Shown here piece after piece: positions 17,173-26,347 of a stretch of DNA of 64,000 bases; position 1 is the first letter of the stretch, and the number at the start of each line of letters is the position of its first letter. Position numbers and translations under genes: made by a program. This stretch comes from Pacificibacter marinus (GTDB lineage: Bacteria; Pseudomonadota; Alphaproteobacteria; Rhodobacterales; Rhodobacteraceae): contig NZ_JAHKPU010000034.1 of assembly GCF_018860505.1 (NCBI RefSeq), positions 1-64,000 on the forward strand, given 5' to 3'. The notes beneath the pieces are model-generated. The model was not told where the DNA came from. It ran no database searches and saw only the letters and a program-made list of their open reading frames with translations.

Positions 17173-18383
17173 TTACGGGCTTCCTTTCGAATTTCGGCAG
17201 GCTCATCGCCCATACGCAATTGCAAACGCGCGCCGGTATAGGGGTGGGCTTCGGCGACGTCTTCGTCCAACTCGACGCCGATACCGGGGGCGTCTGGAAC
17301 GATGACATGGCCGTCTTCCCAACGGATAGGGGATTTAAGAATTTCAGCGTGGAAACCGCCCCATTGCTCGATGCCTTCCATGATCAGGAAGTTGGGCGAA
17401 CAAGCAGACACTTGGATATTGGCTGCCCCCACGATGGGACCACAGAACAAATGCGGTGCGATTTGCGCATGAAAAGCTTCGGCCATTGAGGCGATTTTCT
17501 TGGCCTCCAAAATGCCACCAACGCGGCCCAAGTTCGGCTGTAAAATCGCAGCAGCGTCTTGGCGCAAAAGCTCGGCAAATTCGTATTTCGTACACAGGCG
17601 TTCGCCGGTGGACACAGGAATCGAGGTGTTCGCCGCAACACGCGCCGTGCCGGAAATGTAATCTGGCGGCGTGGGTTCTTCGAACCAAAGCGGATCAGAT
17701 TTTTCCAACCGCTTGGCCAGACGAATGGCACCAGCAGGTGTCAATTCGCCGTGGGTGCCGATCAAAATATCGCAGCGATGCCCAACAGCTTCGCGGATGC
17801 GCGCTGTGTAATGCTCTGCAAAATCAAGCGTTTCCATCGACAACTGACGCGGATCAAAAGCCGTATAGGGCCGCGCAGGATCAAATTTAAGCGCAGTGAA
17901 ACCCTGTTCGACATATTCAAGCGCGCGCTCTGCTGCGGCATCTGCGTTGTCGTAAACCATCTGATTTGACGCCGCATCAATCGGCGCATTCAAATAGGTG
18001 TAACTGCGCAAACGATCCTGCACCTTACCACCGAGTAAGTCATAGACTGGTTTATCAAGTGCCTTACCTATGATGTCCCAAAGGGCGATTTCAATGCCGC
18101 TGAAAATGCCCATAACAGTCGGATCGGGGCGCTGAGAAAACCCAGCAGAATAGACATGACGGAAATGACGTTCGATATTGAATGGGTTGGCGCCCACGAA
18201 ATGGCGCTCGAACATATCGTCAACCATTTCGACCAAAGCTTTGGGGTGAAACGGCACGCCGTAAATTTCGCCATAGCCTTTGATGCCAGTGTCGGTTGTG
18301 ACCCGAACAAAGACCCAGTAAGGCCCGCCCCGATGGATGGACGGATTGGCGACAACAAAGGTTTTGATGTCTTTGATCTTCAT
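17169..18383 (-). CDS. mandelate racemase / muconate lactonizing enzyme (enolase superfamily) dehydratase
   Basis: 404 residues, resembling the galactonate/mannonate dehydratase branch. An N-terminal capping domain (to about 125) precedes a TIM barrel with a lysine in TALKFDPARPY, metal ligands in the segments THGELTP, WFEEPTPPDY and STGERL, and a late histidine in IAPHLFCGP. Enzymes of this branch abstract the proton next to a carboxylate and often eliminate water from polyhydroxy acids. That points to a hydroxylated acid as substrate of the operon. The 4-bp overlaps on both sides show tight coupling. Confidence 0.85.
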   Translation of the reverse strand: MKIKDIKTFVVANPSIHRGGPYWVFVRVTTDTGIKGYGEIYGVPFHPKALVEMVDDMFERHFVGANPFNIERHFRHVYSAGFSQRPDPTVMGIFSGIEIALWDIIGKALDKPVYDLLGGKVQDRLRSYTYLNAPIDAASNQMVYDNADAAAERALEYVEQGFTALKFDPARPYTAFDPRQLSMETLDFAEHYTARIREAVGHRCDILIGTHGELTPAGAIRLAKRLEKSDPLWFEEPTPPDYISGTARVAANTSIPVSTGERLCTKYEFAELLRQDAAAILQPNLGRVGGILEAKKIASMAEAFHAQIAPHLFCGPIVGAANIQVSACSPNFLIMEGIEQWGGFHAEILKSPIRWEDGHVIVPDAPGIGVELDEDVAEAHPYTGARLQLRMGDEPAEIRKEARK

Positions 18384-19987
18384 GCGATACGTTCCTTCAG
18401 AATTAAGTCCGCGGCTTTTTCACCAATCATGATGCAGCCCGCGTTGGTATTGGCCGACACGAGGGTCGGCATGATTGAAGCATCGGCAACCCGCAGCCCC
18501 GTGATGCCATTCACCCGCAAATCAGGGGCGACAACCGCGCCTGCATCCGCGCCCATGCGGCAGGTTGAACTGGGGTGGAAAATGGTTGACCCATTGGCGC
18601 GCACATAATCGAGGATCTCGGCATCGCTTTGCACGGCATCACCAGGCACAATCTCGTTGGCGATATAGTCACTAAGCGCCGGTTGCTCCGCCACGGTGCG
18701 CACCAATTTCATCCCCGCCACCATCACGTCGCGGTCTTTTGCAGCCGCTAAGTAATTGGGTTGGATCGCGGGCTTGGCACGGTGATCTGGCGACATGATC
18801 CGCACATGGCCACGGCTTTCAGGGCGCAATTGACACATGGTCACTGTGAAGCCCGAAAAGTCGTCGAGCTTACGCCCGCGTGTGGCCGAGGAAAAGCGCA
18901 TGAAATGGAACTGCACGTCTGGTGTGGCGGCGTCTTGGTTGGTTTTCGCGAACACGCCGACTTGGCCTGCGGACAAAGACAAAGGCCCACCGCGATCTTT
19001 CAACCAACGCAGCGCAGAGCGCACTTGGCCAACCATTGATCCCGCTTCGTCATTGACGGTGACAGGCTGGCTGCACAGGTATTTGCTGGAACAGGTGTAA
19101 TGGTCTTGCAGATTTTCACCCACGTCCGGCAGATCGTGCTGCACCTTGATGCCGTGCTCTTGCAACAATTCACCATTGCCGATGCCGGACAGTTGTAAAA
19201 TCTGTGGTGAATTGATTGCACCAGCAGACAAAATCACCTCGTGACGTGCCCTAAAGCTGCGAGTCACACCGTTTTGATCGACCTCGACGCCTATCACACG
19301 ACGATCCTCAATGATCAATCGACGCACAAGGCTATCAGTTTGAATATCCAAGTTTTTCCGTCCCTTGGCGGGGCGCAGATAGGCCGTCGCCGCAGAACTG
19401 CGCAAGCCCTTGTGGGTGGTAACGTGAAAGTAGCCAGCACCTTCTTGGTCGCGTCCATTATAGTCTGGATTTGCCGGAATACCTGCCTGAGTTGCAGCTT
19501 CGATATAGGCATCACACAAAGGATGCCCACTGGCACGGCTCACGCCGAGCGGGCCATCCGTGCCATGAAACCCATCATCAAGATCATCCATCGTGGCGCC
19601 TTCTGCGCGGCGGAAATAGGGCAGCACATCGTCATAGCCCCAGCCTGTACAGCCAAGCTGACGCCAGTGATCGAAATCTTGACTTTGACCGCGTGCATAG
19701 ACCAATCCGTTGATCGAACTGCACCCGCCCAGAACCTTGCCGCGATGCCAATCGAACACACGCCCATCAAGATCAGGTTGGGTTTTGTAGCCCCAGTTGA
19801 TCCGCGGATTGTACATCGATTTGTAATATCCAATCGGGATGTGAATCCACGGGTTGCTGTCTTTTGGCCCCGCCTCAAGCAGCAAGACACGGATATCCGC
19901 GCGCGCCGACAGACGGTTGGCAATCACGCATCCCGCAGAGCCTGCACCGACCACCACGTAATCATATTCTGCATCAAATTTTTGCAA
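18380..19987 (-). CDS. GMC-family FAD oxidoreductase (choline/alcohol dehydrogenase type)
   Basis: 535 residues if started at TTG 19987, which overlaps the end of the ABC ATPase gene by 14 bp and has AGGGG eight to nine bases upstream. A frame to 20119 is open but would add about 44 non-homologous residues. Motifs: FAD loop [22 protein letters not shown] signature 1 [18 protein letters not shown], and the active-site His in [14 protein letters not shown] enzymes oxidise primary alcohols or polyols. It probably starts catabolism of the imported compound, producing an aldehyde for the operon's aldehyde dehydrogenase. Confidence 0.88.
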   Translation of the reverse strand: MQKFDAEYDYVVVGAGSAGCVIANRLSARADIRVLLLEAGPKDSNPWIHIPIGYYKSMYNPRINWGYKTQPDLDGRVFDWHRGKVLGGCSSINGLVYARGQSQDFDHWRQLGCTGWGYDDVLPYFRRAEGATMDDLDDGFHGTDGPLGVSRASGHPLCDAYIEAATQAGIPANPDYNGRDQEGAGYFHVTTHKGLRSSAATAYLRPAKGRKNLDIQTDSLVRRLIIEDRRVIGVEVDQNGVTRSFRARHEVILSAGAINSPQILQLSGIGNGELLQEHGIKVQHDLPDVGENLQDHYTCSSKYLCSQPVTVNDEAGSMVGQVRSALRWLKDRGGPLSLSAGQVGVFAKTNQDAATPDVQFHFMRFSSATRGRKLDDFSGFTVTMCQLRPESRGHVRIMSPDHRAKPAIQPNYLAAAKDRDVMVAGMKLVRTVAEQPALSDYIANEIVPGDAVQSDAEILDYVRANGSTIFHPSSTCRMGADAGAVVAPDLRVNGITGLRVADASIMPTLVSANTNAGCIMIGEKAADLILKERIA

Positions 19988-21620
19988 GGGTATCCCCTTC
20001 GTCAAAGACTGGCATGTCCCAGTTTTGACCCGGCTGAGCTGACAAAAGCGCCTTCGTGTAATCGTGGCTAGGCGCGTTGAAAATCTGCGACACGCCGCCT
20101 CGCTCAACGACCGAACCATATTGCATCACAAGAACTTCATTACAGATTTGCGCCGCGACACGAAGGTCATGGGTGATGAAGATCACCGTCAGGCCAAGAC
20201 GATCCCTAATGTCGTTCAACAGGTGCAAAACCTCGCGTTGGATCGACACATCAAGCGCCGATACAGCTTCATCCGCGATCAAAACTTTGGGCTGAACGAC
20301 CAGCGCACGCGCGATACACAACCGTTGGCGTTGCCCACCTGAAAACTGGCTTGGGAACCGGTTCACAGAGTCATGCGGCATGCGTACAATATCGAGCAAC
20401 TTATAGACACGGTCCCAAGCTTCTTTGCGCGGGATCCCAAAGTTAATCGCTCCTTGAATCAGCTGACTGCCAATGGTGCGACGCGGGTTGAGCGAGCCGT
20501 AAGGATCCTGAAACACGATCTGGATATCTTTGCGATGGCTGCGCAATTCGGACCGCGACTTGGCAGCAAAATCGACACCAGAGATATTGATCGCGCCATT
20601 GTCAGGTTCGATCAATCGCATCAAACAGCGAACAAGCGTGGTTTTCCCTGACCCAGATTCGCCAACGATCCCAAGTGTTTCACCGCGTTTAACTTGGAAA
20701 GACACATTGTTCACCGCCGTCACAGTGCGCGCCGGTTTGAACATGCCTGTGCTGGTGGTGAAGGTTTTGTTCAAACCTTGTACATCAATCACCACAGGGT
20801 TTTCATTTGCCTCAGGCGTGGTGTCTTCGGTCATCGGACGCGGCACCGCATCGATCAACGCGCGGGTGTAGGGGTGCTGCGGATTGTTCAACACCTCTTC
20901 TGCCGTGCCTTGCTCTACGATTTCGCCGTGACGCATCACCACAACGCGATCCGCGATTTCTGCGACCACGCCAAAGTCATGGGTGATGAACATGATACCC
21001 GCGTCATGGCGTTCATTCAGCTGCTTCAACAGCACCAAAATTTGCGCCTGCGTTGTCACATCCAACGCCGTTGTCGGCTCGTCCGCGATCAACAATTTTG
21101 GGTCCAGCGCCAGCGCCATCGCAATCATGATACGTTGACGTTGCCCGCCAGACAGTTGGTGCGGAAAGGCGTCATACAAACGCTTTGGCTCTGGCAAGCG
21201 CACTTCTTCGAGCAGGCGCATGACCTCAGCACGGCGATCTGCGGCGCTGAGAGTACGGTGAATGCGGAACACTTCTTCGATCTGCGCGCCAACAGTGTAA
21301 GCAGGATTAAGGGCCGTCATCGGCTCTTGAAAAATCATCGCCATTTGGTCACCGCGCATGGCGTTGCGTTCTTTGTTGCTCAGCTTCAAAACATCACGAC
21401 CATCGAAGTCAATCGATCCGCTGGTGACTTTCAAGCCAGGCGACAACAAGCCCATCGTCGCCAAGGAGGTAATGGATTTTCCAGAGCCGGATTCCCCCAC
21501 AACGCAAAGGATTTCACGGGGGCGCACGTCAAAGGAAATGCCGGTGACCGCGTTTTTTCGGTCCAGTTTGACCGGCAGACCTACGGTGAGGTTACGAATA
21601 GAAAGGACGGGATCAGCCAT
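19974..21620 (-). CDS. peptide/opine-type ABC transporter, fused double ATPase (DppD-DppF)
   Basis: 548 residues from ATG 21620 (AGGAA upstream). Two complete ATPase domains are fused: residues ~1-255 with GESGSGKS, LSGGQRQRIMIA and LLIADEPTTALD, and ~280-530 with GESGSGKT, FSGGQRQRLCIA and VLIADEAVSALD. Classical Dpp/Opp systems have two separate ATPase genes; fused forms occur in the glutathione (GsiA) and related systems. It energises the permeases encoded just upstream. Its stop codon lies within the start region of the GMC gene, linking transport and catabolism. Confidence 0.92.
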   Translation of the reverse strand: MADPVLSIRNLTVGLPVKLDRKNAVTGISFDVRPREILCVVGESGSGKSITSLATMGLLSPGLKVTSGSIDFDGRDVLKLSNKERNAMRGDQMAMIFQEPMTALNPAYTVGAQIEEVFRIHRTLSAADRRAEVMRLLEEVRLPEPKRLYDAFPHQLSGGQRQRIMIAMALALDPKLLIADEPTTALDVTTQAQILVLLKQLNERHDAGIMFITHDFGVVAEIADRVVVMRHGEIVEQGTAEEVLNNPQHPYTRALIDAVPRPMTEDTTPEANENPVVIDVQGLNKTFTTSTGMFKPARTVTAVNNVSFQVKRGETLGIVGESGSGKTTLVRCLMRLIEPDNGAINISGVDFAAKSRSELRSHRKDIQIVFQDPYGSLNPRRTIGSQLIQGAINFGIPRKEAWDRVYKLLDIVRMPHDSVNRFPSQFSGGQRQRLCIARALVVQPKVLIADEAVSALDVSIQREVLHLLNDIRDRLGLTVIFITHDLRVAAQICNEVLVMQYGSVVERGGVSQIFNAPSHDYTKALLSAQPGQNWDMPVFDEGDTLAKI

Positions 21621-21624
21621 GTCA

Positions 21625-22518
21625 TCAATTCCTGTTCTCAGGGGCTGTGACATCACGGATGCCGTCACCCAAAAGGTTAATTGCTAGGATCAACAAAAAG
21701 AGCGCTGTCCCTGGAATGGCGATCAGCCAACCGTCGAAAAACATCAGGCCTTTGGCCTCAGAAATCATCAGCCCCCAGCTGGGATCTGGCGGTTGAACAC
21801 CAAGACCAAGGAAGGACAAAGCTGCTTCAAGCAAGATCGCATGCGCCATTTCAAGCGTCGCAATAACGATGAAGTGGTTGAGGATATTGGGCAAAACTTC
21901 GACGAATAGAATACGAGGTGTCGTGCTGCCCAAGGCTTCTGCTGAGGCGACGAAATCAAGTCCACGCACTTGCTGTGTGGCACTGCGCATCACAACGGCG
22001 AAGCGATCCCAAATCAGCAAACCCAGCACCCAGATGACGACAGTCAGCGATGATCCCATCAAGCTCACCACCGCCAAGGCCACCAAGACAACCGGCATGG
22101 ACAGGCGTGTGGTGATCACAAAGTTGATCACGTTATCGATGCGACCGCCGAAGTAGCCTGCGCAGACACCTAAAGTCGTGCCGATCACACCGGAAATAAG
22201 CATAGCCGAGAACCCGATCATCAGCGAAATCCGTGCGCCGTAAATCAAGCGCGATAGATAGTCACGACCCAAATGATCCGTGCCCAGAATGTGATCCCAA
22301 GTCGTTTTAGGACTATCAAACCAAACTGGCGGAATGAGTTTGCGAGATAGAATTTGCTCGTAAGGATCATGCGGCGCCAACATCGGTGCAAAAATCGCGA
22401 TAAAGATAATCGCCAGCACAACAAAAGCGCCGAACATAACCCCACGATGATTAAGGGCCTGTCGCAGGACCTGCTTGGTGGGCGATGTATGTGCGGAAGT
22501 GGAAACGGGAGTGGTCAT
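21625..22518 (-). CDS. peptide/opine-type ABC transporter permease (DppC-like)
   Basis: 297 residues from ATG 22518; a TTG two codons upstream is possible. A hydrophilic N-terminus is followed by six hydrophobic segments and the DppC-type loop EALGSTTPRILFVEVLPN that contacts the ATPase. The C-terminus GLGVQPPDPSWGLMISEA and INLLGDGIRDV are characteristic. It forms the channel with the partner at 22521-23438. The genes are nearly contiguous with both neighbours. Confidence 0.92.
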   Translation of the reverse strand: MTTPVSTSAHTSPTKQVLRQALNHRGVMFGAFVVLAIIFIAIFAPMLAPHDPYEQILSRKLIPPVWFDSPKTTWDHILGTDHLGRDYLSRLIYGARISLMIGFSAMLISGVIGTTLGVCAGYFGGRIDNVINFVITTRLSMPVVLVALAVVSLMGSSLTVVIWVLGLLIWDRFAVVMRSATQQVRGLDFVASAEALGSTTPRILFVEVLPNILNHFIVIATLEMAHAILLEAALSFLGLGVQPPDPSWGLMISEAKGLMFFDGWLIAIPGTALFLLILAINLLGDGIRDVTAPENRN

Positions 22519-22520
22519 GA

Positions 22521-23438
22521 TCAAGAAATCCTAATCCGAGGGTCCAGCCAAGCGTTCAGAACATCTGCCAAGAAAGTCAGCATAATGTAGAACACGCTTA
22601 AAACGAGGACGATGGCTTGCATCATCGGTAGATCCGCACGTTGGATCGACTCCCAGGCGAGAAAGCCCAGTCCGTTGACCGCAAAGATTGTCTCGATCAC
22701 GATGGAACCGCCCAGCATGAAACCGAATTGCACAGCGGCCAATGACACCACAGGAATGATCGCATTGCGCAGCGCATGTTTAAACAAGATCGAAAAGCCG
22801 CTGGCACCTTTGGCCCGTGCGGTTCTGATGTAATCCGAGCGCAGCACTTCAAGCATACCTGCACGGGTCAGACGCATCACGCCGGGGGTAATGAAGTACC
22901 CAAGGGCAATCGACGGCATCACAAAATGTGCCCAAGTGTCAGTGCCTGACACAGGCAAAATGCGCCAATTGATCCCGAACCAAAGCATCATCGTCAGCGC
23001 GAACCAAAAACTTGGCATCGCTTGCCCGACAACGGCCACAGTCAAAGCGAACCGATCAAGCAGACTATTGGGACGGATCGCGGCCACAACGCCCAAGGGA
23101 ATGGCAAGCACCAGTGCGAATATCAACGCAGATAACCCCAGCGTCATTGTTGTTTTCAATCGTGCGAAAATTTCAATCGACACAGGTTGGTTCAGGTACA
23201 GCGATTGACCAAAATCCCCCTGCGCCGCACGTCCGAGCCACGACATGAACTGCACGGGGATCGGTCTGTCATACCCGTAGTATTCTCGAATACGTACGAT
23301 ATCAGCCTGTGTTGCGTTTTCACCGGCCACAGCAATGGCAGGATCGCCCGTCAAGAACGTCATGGAAAACGTCATCGCAGACACCGTTAGGACAACCAAT
23401 AAAGCCGTCACCAGTCGTTTAATGAAAAAAGCTATCAC
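22521..23438 (-). CDS. peptide/opine-type ABC transporter permease (DppB-like)
   Basis: 305 residues from GTG 23438, giving the usual DppB start IAFFIKRLVTALLVVL. A longer version from TTG 23486 cannot be excluded. Six transmembrane helices and the coupling motif RTARAKGASGFSILFKHALRNAIIPV are present. The 100-bp gap to the binding-protein gene holds a weak hairpin (23481-23505). Confidence 0.9.
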   Translation of the reverse strand: MIAFFIKRLVTALLVVLTVSAMTFSMTFLTGDPAIAVAGENATQADIVRIREYYGYDRPIPVQFMSWLGRAAQGDFGQSLYLNQPVSIEIFARLKTTMTLGLSALIFALVLAIPLGVVAAIRPNSLLDRFALTVAVVGQAMPSFWFALTMMLWFGINWRILPVSGTDTWAHFVMPSIALGYFITPGVMRLTRAGMLEVLRSDYIRTARAKGASGFSILFKHALRNAIIPVVSLAAVQFGFMLGGSIVIETIFAVNGLGFLAWESIQRADLPMMQAIVLVLSVFYIMLTFLADVLNAWLDPRIRIS

Positions 23439-23480
23439 AGTATCAAGCCCGTTTTGTTTGAGAAAAGTGAGGTGACACTC

Positions 23481-23505
23481 CCCCAATGGCCCAAGGGCAT
23501 CGGGG
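23481..23505 (-). promoter_or_regulatory. intercistronic hairpin after the binding-protein gene
   Basis: CCCCAATG...CC (23481-23491) can pair with GG...CATCGGGG (23496-23505) with one bulge and one mismatch. There is no T-run on the minus strand, so it is more likely an mRNA-stabilising or partial-termination element. Such elements commonly raise binding-protein expression over the membrane subunits. Weak structure, low confidence. Confidence 0.3.
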
Positions 23506-23538
23506 AAGAATCATCGACTTGGTTCTAGTGTGTTTTGC

Positions 23539-25068
23539 CTAGTTCCAGGTGGCTTCGAAGAAGCGTGGAATTTCATCCGACGTCGGTGTGAAATTCAGGT
23601 CTTTCGAAAACGCGTAGTATTTTGCGTATGTAAACATCGGCAACCAATAGGCTTCTTCGGCGATAATACCCAAGGCCTCAGCATAGGCTTCCTTGCGGAC
23701 GGCACTATCAACAGATGTATCACCGCGCGCCAAAGCTTCGGCCGTGCGCGGATCTTTGGCTGGATCATCAGCACCGCCAGAGAAGAAATGCGGCGTGATC
23801 GCGCCCACATCAGGAACAGACCCAGAGCCCCAAGTCATGTGGTTGATCGGCGTCTTACCCTTATGCGTCAGATCAAGAAGGCTTCCGTATTGCATCCAGT
23901 TCAAATTGGCACGAATGCCAACAGCGGCAAGATCACCGATAACCGCTTCGGTGAATTCACGCTGGCGGTAACCATACAGATCAAACTCAAATCCAGCAGG
24001 ATAACCGGCTTCTGCCAATAGCGCGCGCGCCTTGTCTGGGTCATAATCGTATTGCTTAACATCTTGCGTGCAACCGAACTGATCGGGGTGACAGGCAGAA
24101 TGGATCACAGTGGACGCAGGACCAACCAATTCAGTCGCGATGGCTTCGCGGTTAATCGCGTGTGACACGGCCTGACGCACGCGCTTGTCGGTGAAGAAAT
24201 CCTGACCAGAATCCCCATCGACATCAAAAGCCATATAGGAAATGCGTAGGGTTTTCTCGTTAACGACAGAAACCTGCCCACTCTCTTCCATCCGCAGAGC
24301 CTGCTCTTTAGGGACATCCCAAATCCAATCCAGACCGCCTGTTAGCAATTCAGCAAGTTGGGTGTTGGATTCAGAAATCGTCCGGTAGCGGATATTCCCA
24401 ATTTCAGGCGTGCCTTTAGGGCCACCTTCAAAATAAGCGTCATTGCGTTTCCAAAGAATGGATTTACCTGTTTGCGAGTCGGCAACCATATAAGGCCCCG
24501 TCCCCACAGGCGCCACAGAGCTATAATCTTTGCTGCCATCTGCGCCCGTCGGCGCATTGTCATAATGCCCAGCTGGCATGATCGAAATTTCGTTGGACAA
24601 ATAGGAAAAGGCCAGCGGGCTTGGGTCGTTCAATTCGATACGCACAGTATAGTCATCGATTTTTTCTGCAGACTTCATCCAGTTATAGATAGAGGCTGCC
24701 GGAACACCGTTTTCTTCGTTCAACAAAAAATTGACGGTGTAGACCACGTCATCCGCGTCGAATGTGCTGCCATCGTGAAACACGACATCTTCGCGCAGCT
24801 TGAATTCAACGGCCATATTGCCGTCCCATGTCCAGCTTTTCGCAAGCAGCGGATCGAATTCACCCGTTTCAGAGTTGAACAAGACAAGGCCGTCCCACCC
24901 CATTTGTCCCATGATCACCAATTCGCGTGTCACACTGAAATACGGATCAATAACTGCGATTTCTTTGTCGGTTGCCCAGTTCAGCGTATCGTCTGATTTA
25001 CCTGCAAATGCAGGCACAGCAAGCGACGCCACGAGGGCTCCAGCGAGTGCCAGTTGTAGATGTTTCAA
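23539..25068 (-). CDS. ABC transporter substrate-binding protein, family 5 (peptide/opine/oligosaccharide type)
   Basis: 509 residues. Signal peptide MKHLQLALAGALVASLAVPAFA with cleavage after AFA. The family-5 fold is recognisable from the early GLVLFNSETGEFDPLLAKSW, the VGTGPYMVADSQTGKSILWKRNDAYFEG core and the RQAVSHAINREAI segment. Despite the 'peptide' name, this family also binds opines, glycosides and lignin-like fragments. The ligand is probably the starting compound of the operon. It is the first gene of the operon and divergent from a LysR gene. Confidence 0.92.
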   Translation of the reverse strand: MKHLQLALAGALVASLAVPAFAGKSDDTLNWATDKEIAVIDPYFSVTRELVIMGQMGWDGLVLFNSETGEFDPLLAKSWTWDGNMAVEFKLREDVVFHDGSTFDADDVVYTVNFLLNEENGVPAASIYNWMKSAEKIDDYTVRIELNDPSPLAFSYLSNEISIMPAGHYDNAPTGADGSKDYSSVAPVGTGPYMVADSQTGKSILWKRNDAYFEGGPKGTPEIGNIRYRTISESNTQLAELLTGGLDWIWDVPKEQALRMEESGQVSVVNEKTLRISYMAFDVDGDSGQDFFTDKRVRQAVSHAINREAIATELVGPASTVIHSACHPDQFGCTQDVKQYDYDPDKARALLAEAGYPAGFEFDLYGYRQREFTEAVIGDLAAVGIRANLNWMQYGSLLDLTHKGKTPINHMTWGSGSVPDVGAITPHFFSGGADDPAKDPRTAEALARGDTSVDSAVRKEAYAEALGIIAEEAYWLPMFTYAKYYAFSKDLNFTPTSDEIPRFFEATWN

Positions 25069-25224
25069 ATTTTATCCTCCCTTAACAATGTCCAAGATCC
25101 TAACGCCCTGTACCGCTGGGGCTGACAAGTTTTGACTTGCCAGCACGCAAAGGCCTGTGGTCGATTTCCCTGTCTCGAACATGTGTAAGGTTGATAATCA
25201 GACCTGTGAGTCTATAAAGCAAAT

Positions 25225-25238
25225 GATAAATAATTATC
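25225..25238. promoter_or_regulatory. inverted repeat in the LysR/ABC operon divergent region
   Basis: GATAA (25225-25229) and TTATC (25234-25238) form an inverted repeat with a four-base spacer. A further GATAA occurs about 35 bp to the left (near 25192). It lies 37 bp before the LysR start and about 155 bp before the binding-protein start. This arrangement fits a LysR recognition site, but no experimental link exists. Confidence 0.4.
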
Positions 25239-25274
25239 TCTTCATGCATTCTTGTTATAGTAAAAGGATAGCCC

Positions 25275-26213
25275 ATGCATATGCCCCTGCGCCAGATCGA
25301 AGCCTTTCGTGCGGTCATCGAAACAGGCAGCATGACTGAGGCAGGAAAGCTTTTAAACGTCTCTCAGCCTGCGATCAGCCGTCAAATTCGAGAGTTAGAA
25401 CAAAGGTTTGGCATCAACCTTTTTCTACGTCGCGCAGGACGAGTCGAACCAACGAAAGATGCGCAGCTCTTGTTTGCAGAGGTCGAACGCTGCTTGGGGG
25501 GCTTGGAGCAATTCGTGAAATTCGCCGGTGAACTGGGCGTATCGCGTCGTCAACGATTGCGAATCGCGGCCACGGTTGGTCATTCATATTTTTTATTGCC
25601 CGAGGTGATTCACGCCTTCCATGAAATCTATCCCGACGTGACAATTTCATTGCGCAGCGGACCATCGCCAGAAGTTGTCGATTTAATAGAAAAAGGGCAA
25701 AGCGACATCGGATTCGCGCTTTTGCCACCTGAGTCTCATGGCGTCATCACAGAGACGATGCCTGAAGTGGAATTGGTCTGCGTTGTGCCAAAGAACCACC
25801 CGCTTGAGACCAAAGACTTTATCGAGCCCATCGACCTAAAAGACACGCCCCTGTTGTTGATTTCCGAAGACAGCCTGATGCGCAAGCGGTTGTTGCAAGC
25901 CTTCCAAGAGGCGAGCATCCGGCCCAACGTCATCGTCGACTCGACCTATACTGGTCCGATTTGCAGTCTTGTTGGACAGAACATGGGTGTCTCGATTATC
26001 GATCATCTCACGGCGGCGTCAAATGCCTATCAAGACATCACAATCAAGCGGTTCAGACCCTCAATCCCTTGTGAATTAAAACTTGTCACCCATGCACGGC
26101 AAGACATTTCTGCCCCCGCGCAGGCCTTCGTTGATCTTGCCAAAGAAGTTCTCGTGCGAATCTGTGAAACCTCAGACTTGAATGCACCACACAAGACAAG
26201 CCTCGTCAGATAA
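25275..26213 (+). CDS. LysR-family transcriptional regulator, probable activator of the catabolic operon
   Basis: 312 residues from ATG 25275 (AAGGA six bases upstream). N-terminal helix-turn-helix (residues ~4-62, TEAGKLLNVSQPAISRQIRELE) and a C-terminal effector-binding domain from about 95. It is divergent from the ABC binding-protein gene across 206 bp. A regulator next to the first gene of a long catabolic operon usually senses the substrate or an intermediate. Which compound is unknown. Confidence 0.9.
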   Translation: MHMPLRQIEAFRAVIETGSMTEAGKLLNVSQPAISRQIRELEQRFGINLFLRRAGRVEPTKDAQLLFAEVERCLGGLEQFVKFAGELGVSRRQRLRIAATVGHSYFLLPEVIHAFHEIYPDVTISLRSGPSPEVVDLIEKGQSDIGFALLPPESHGVITETMPEVELVCVVPKNHPLETKDFIEPIDLKDTPLLLISEDSLMRKRLLQAFQEASIRPNVIVDSTYTGPICSLVGQNMGVSIIDHLTAASNAYQDITIKRFRPSIPCELKLVTHARQDISAPAQAFVDLAKEVLVRICETSDLNAPHKTSLVR

Positions 26214-26347
26214 TCCGCGTTTAGACCATTGGGCACGGCAAGCTGTTTTGCATTTTTCTAAAGATGCACCTGACGACGGCGCAATATACGCCACAAGGAC
26301 TGTCTTGTGATGTTGCGATACGATCCTGCCTCCCTTAGCGTGACCAC

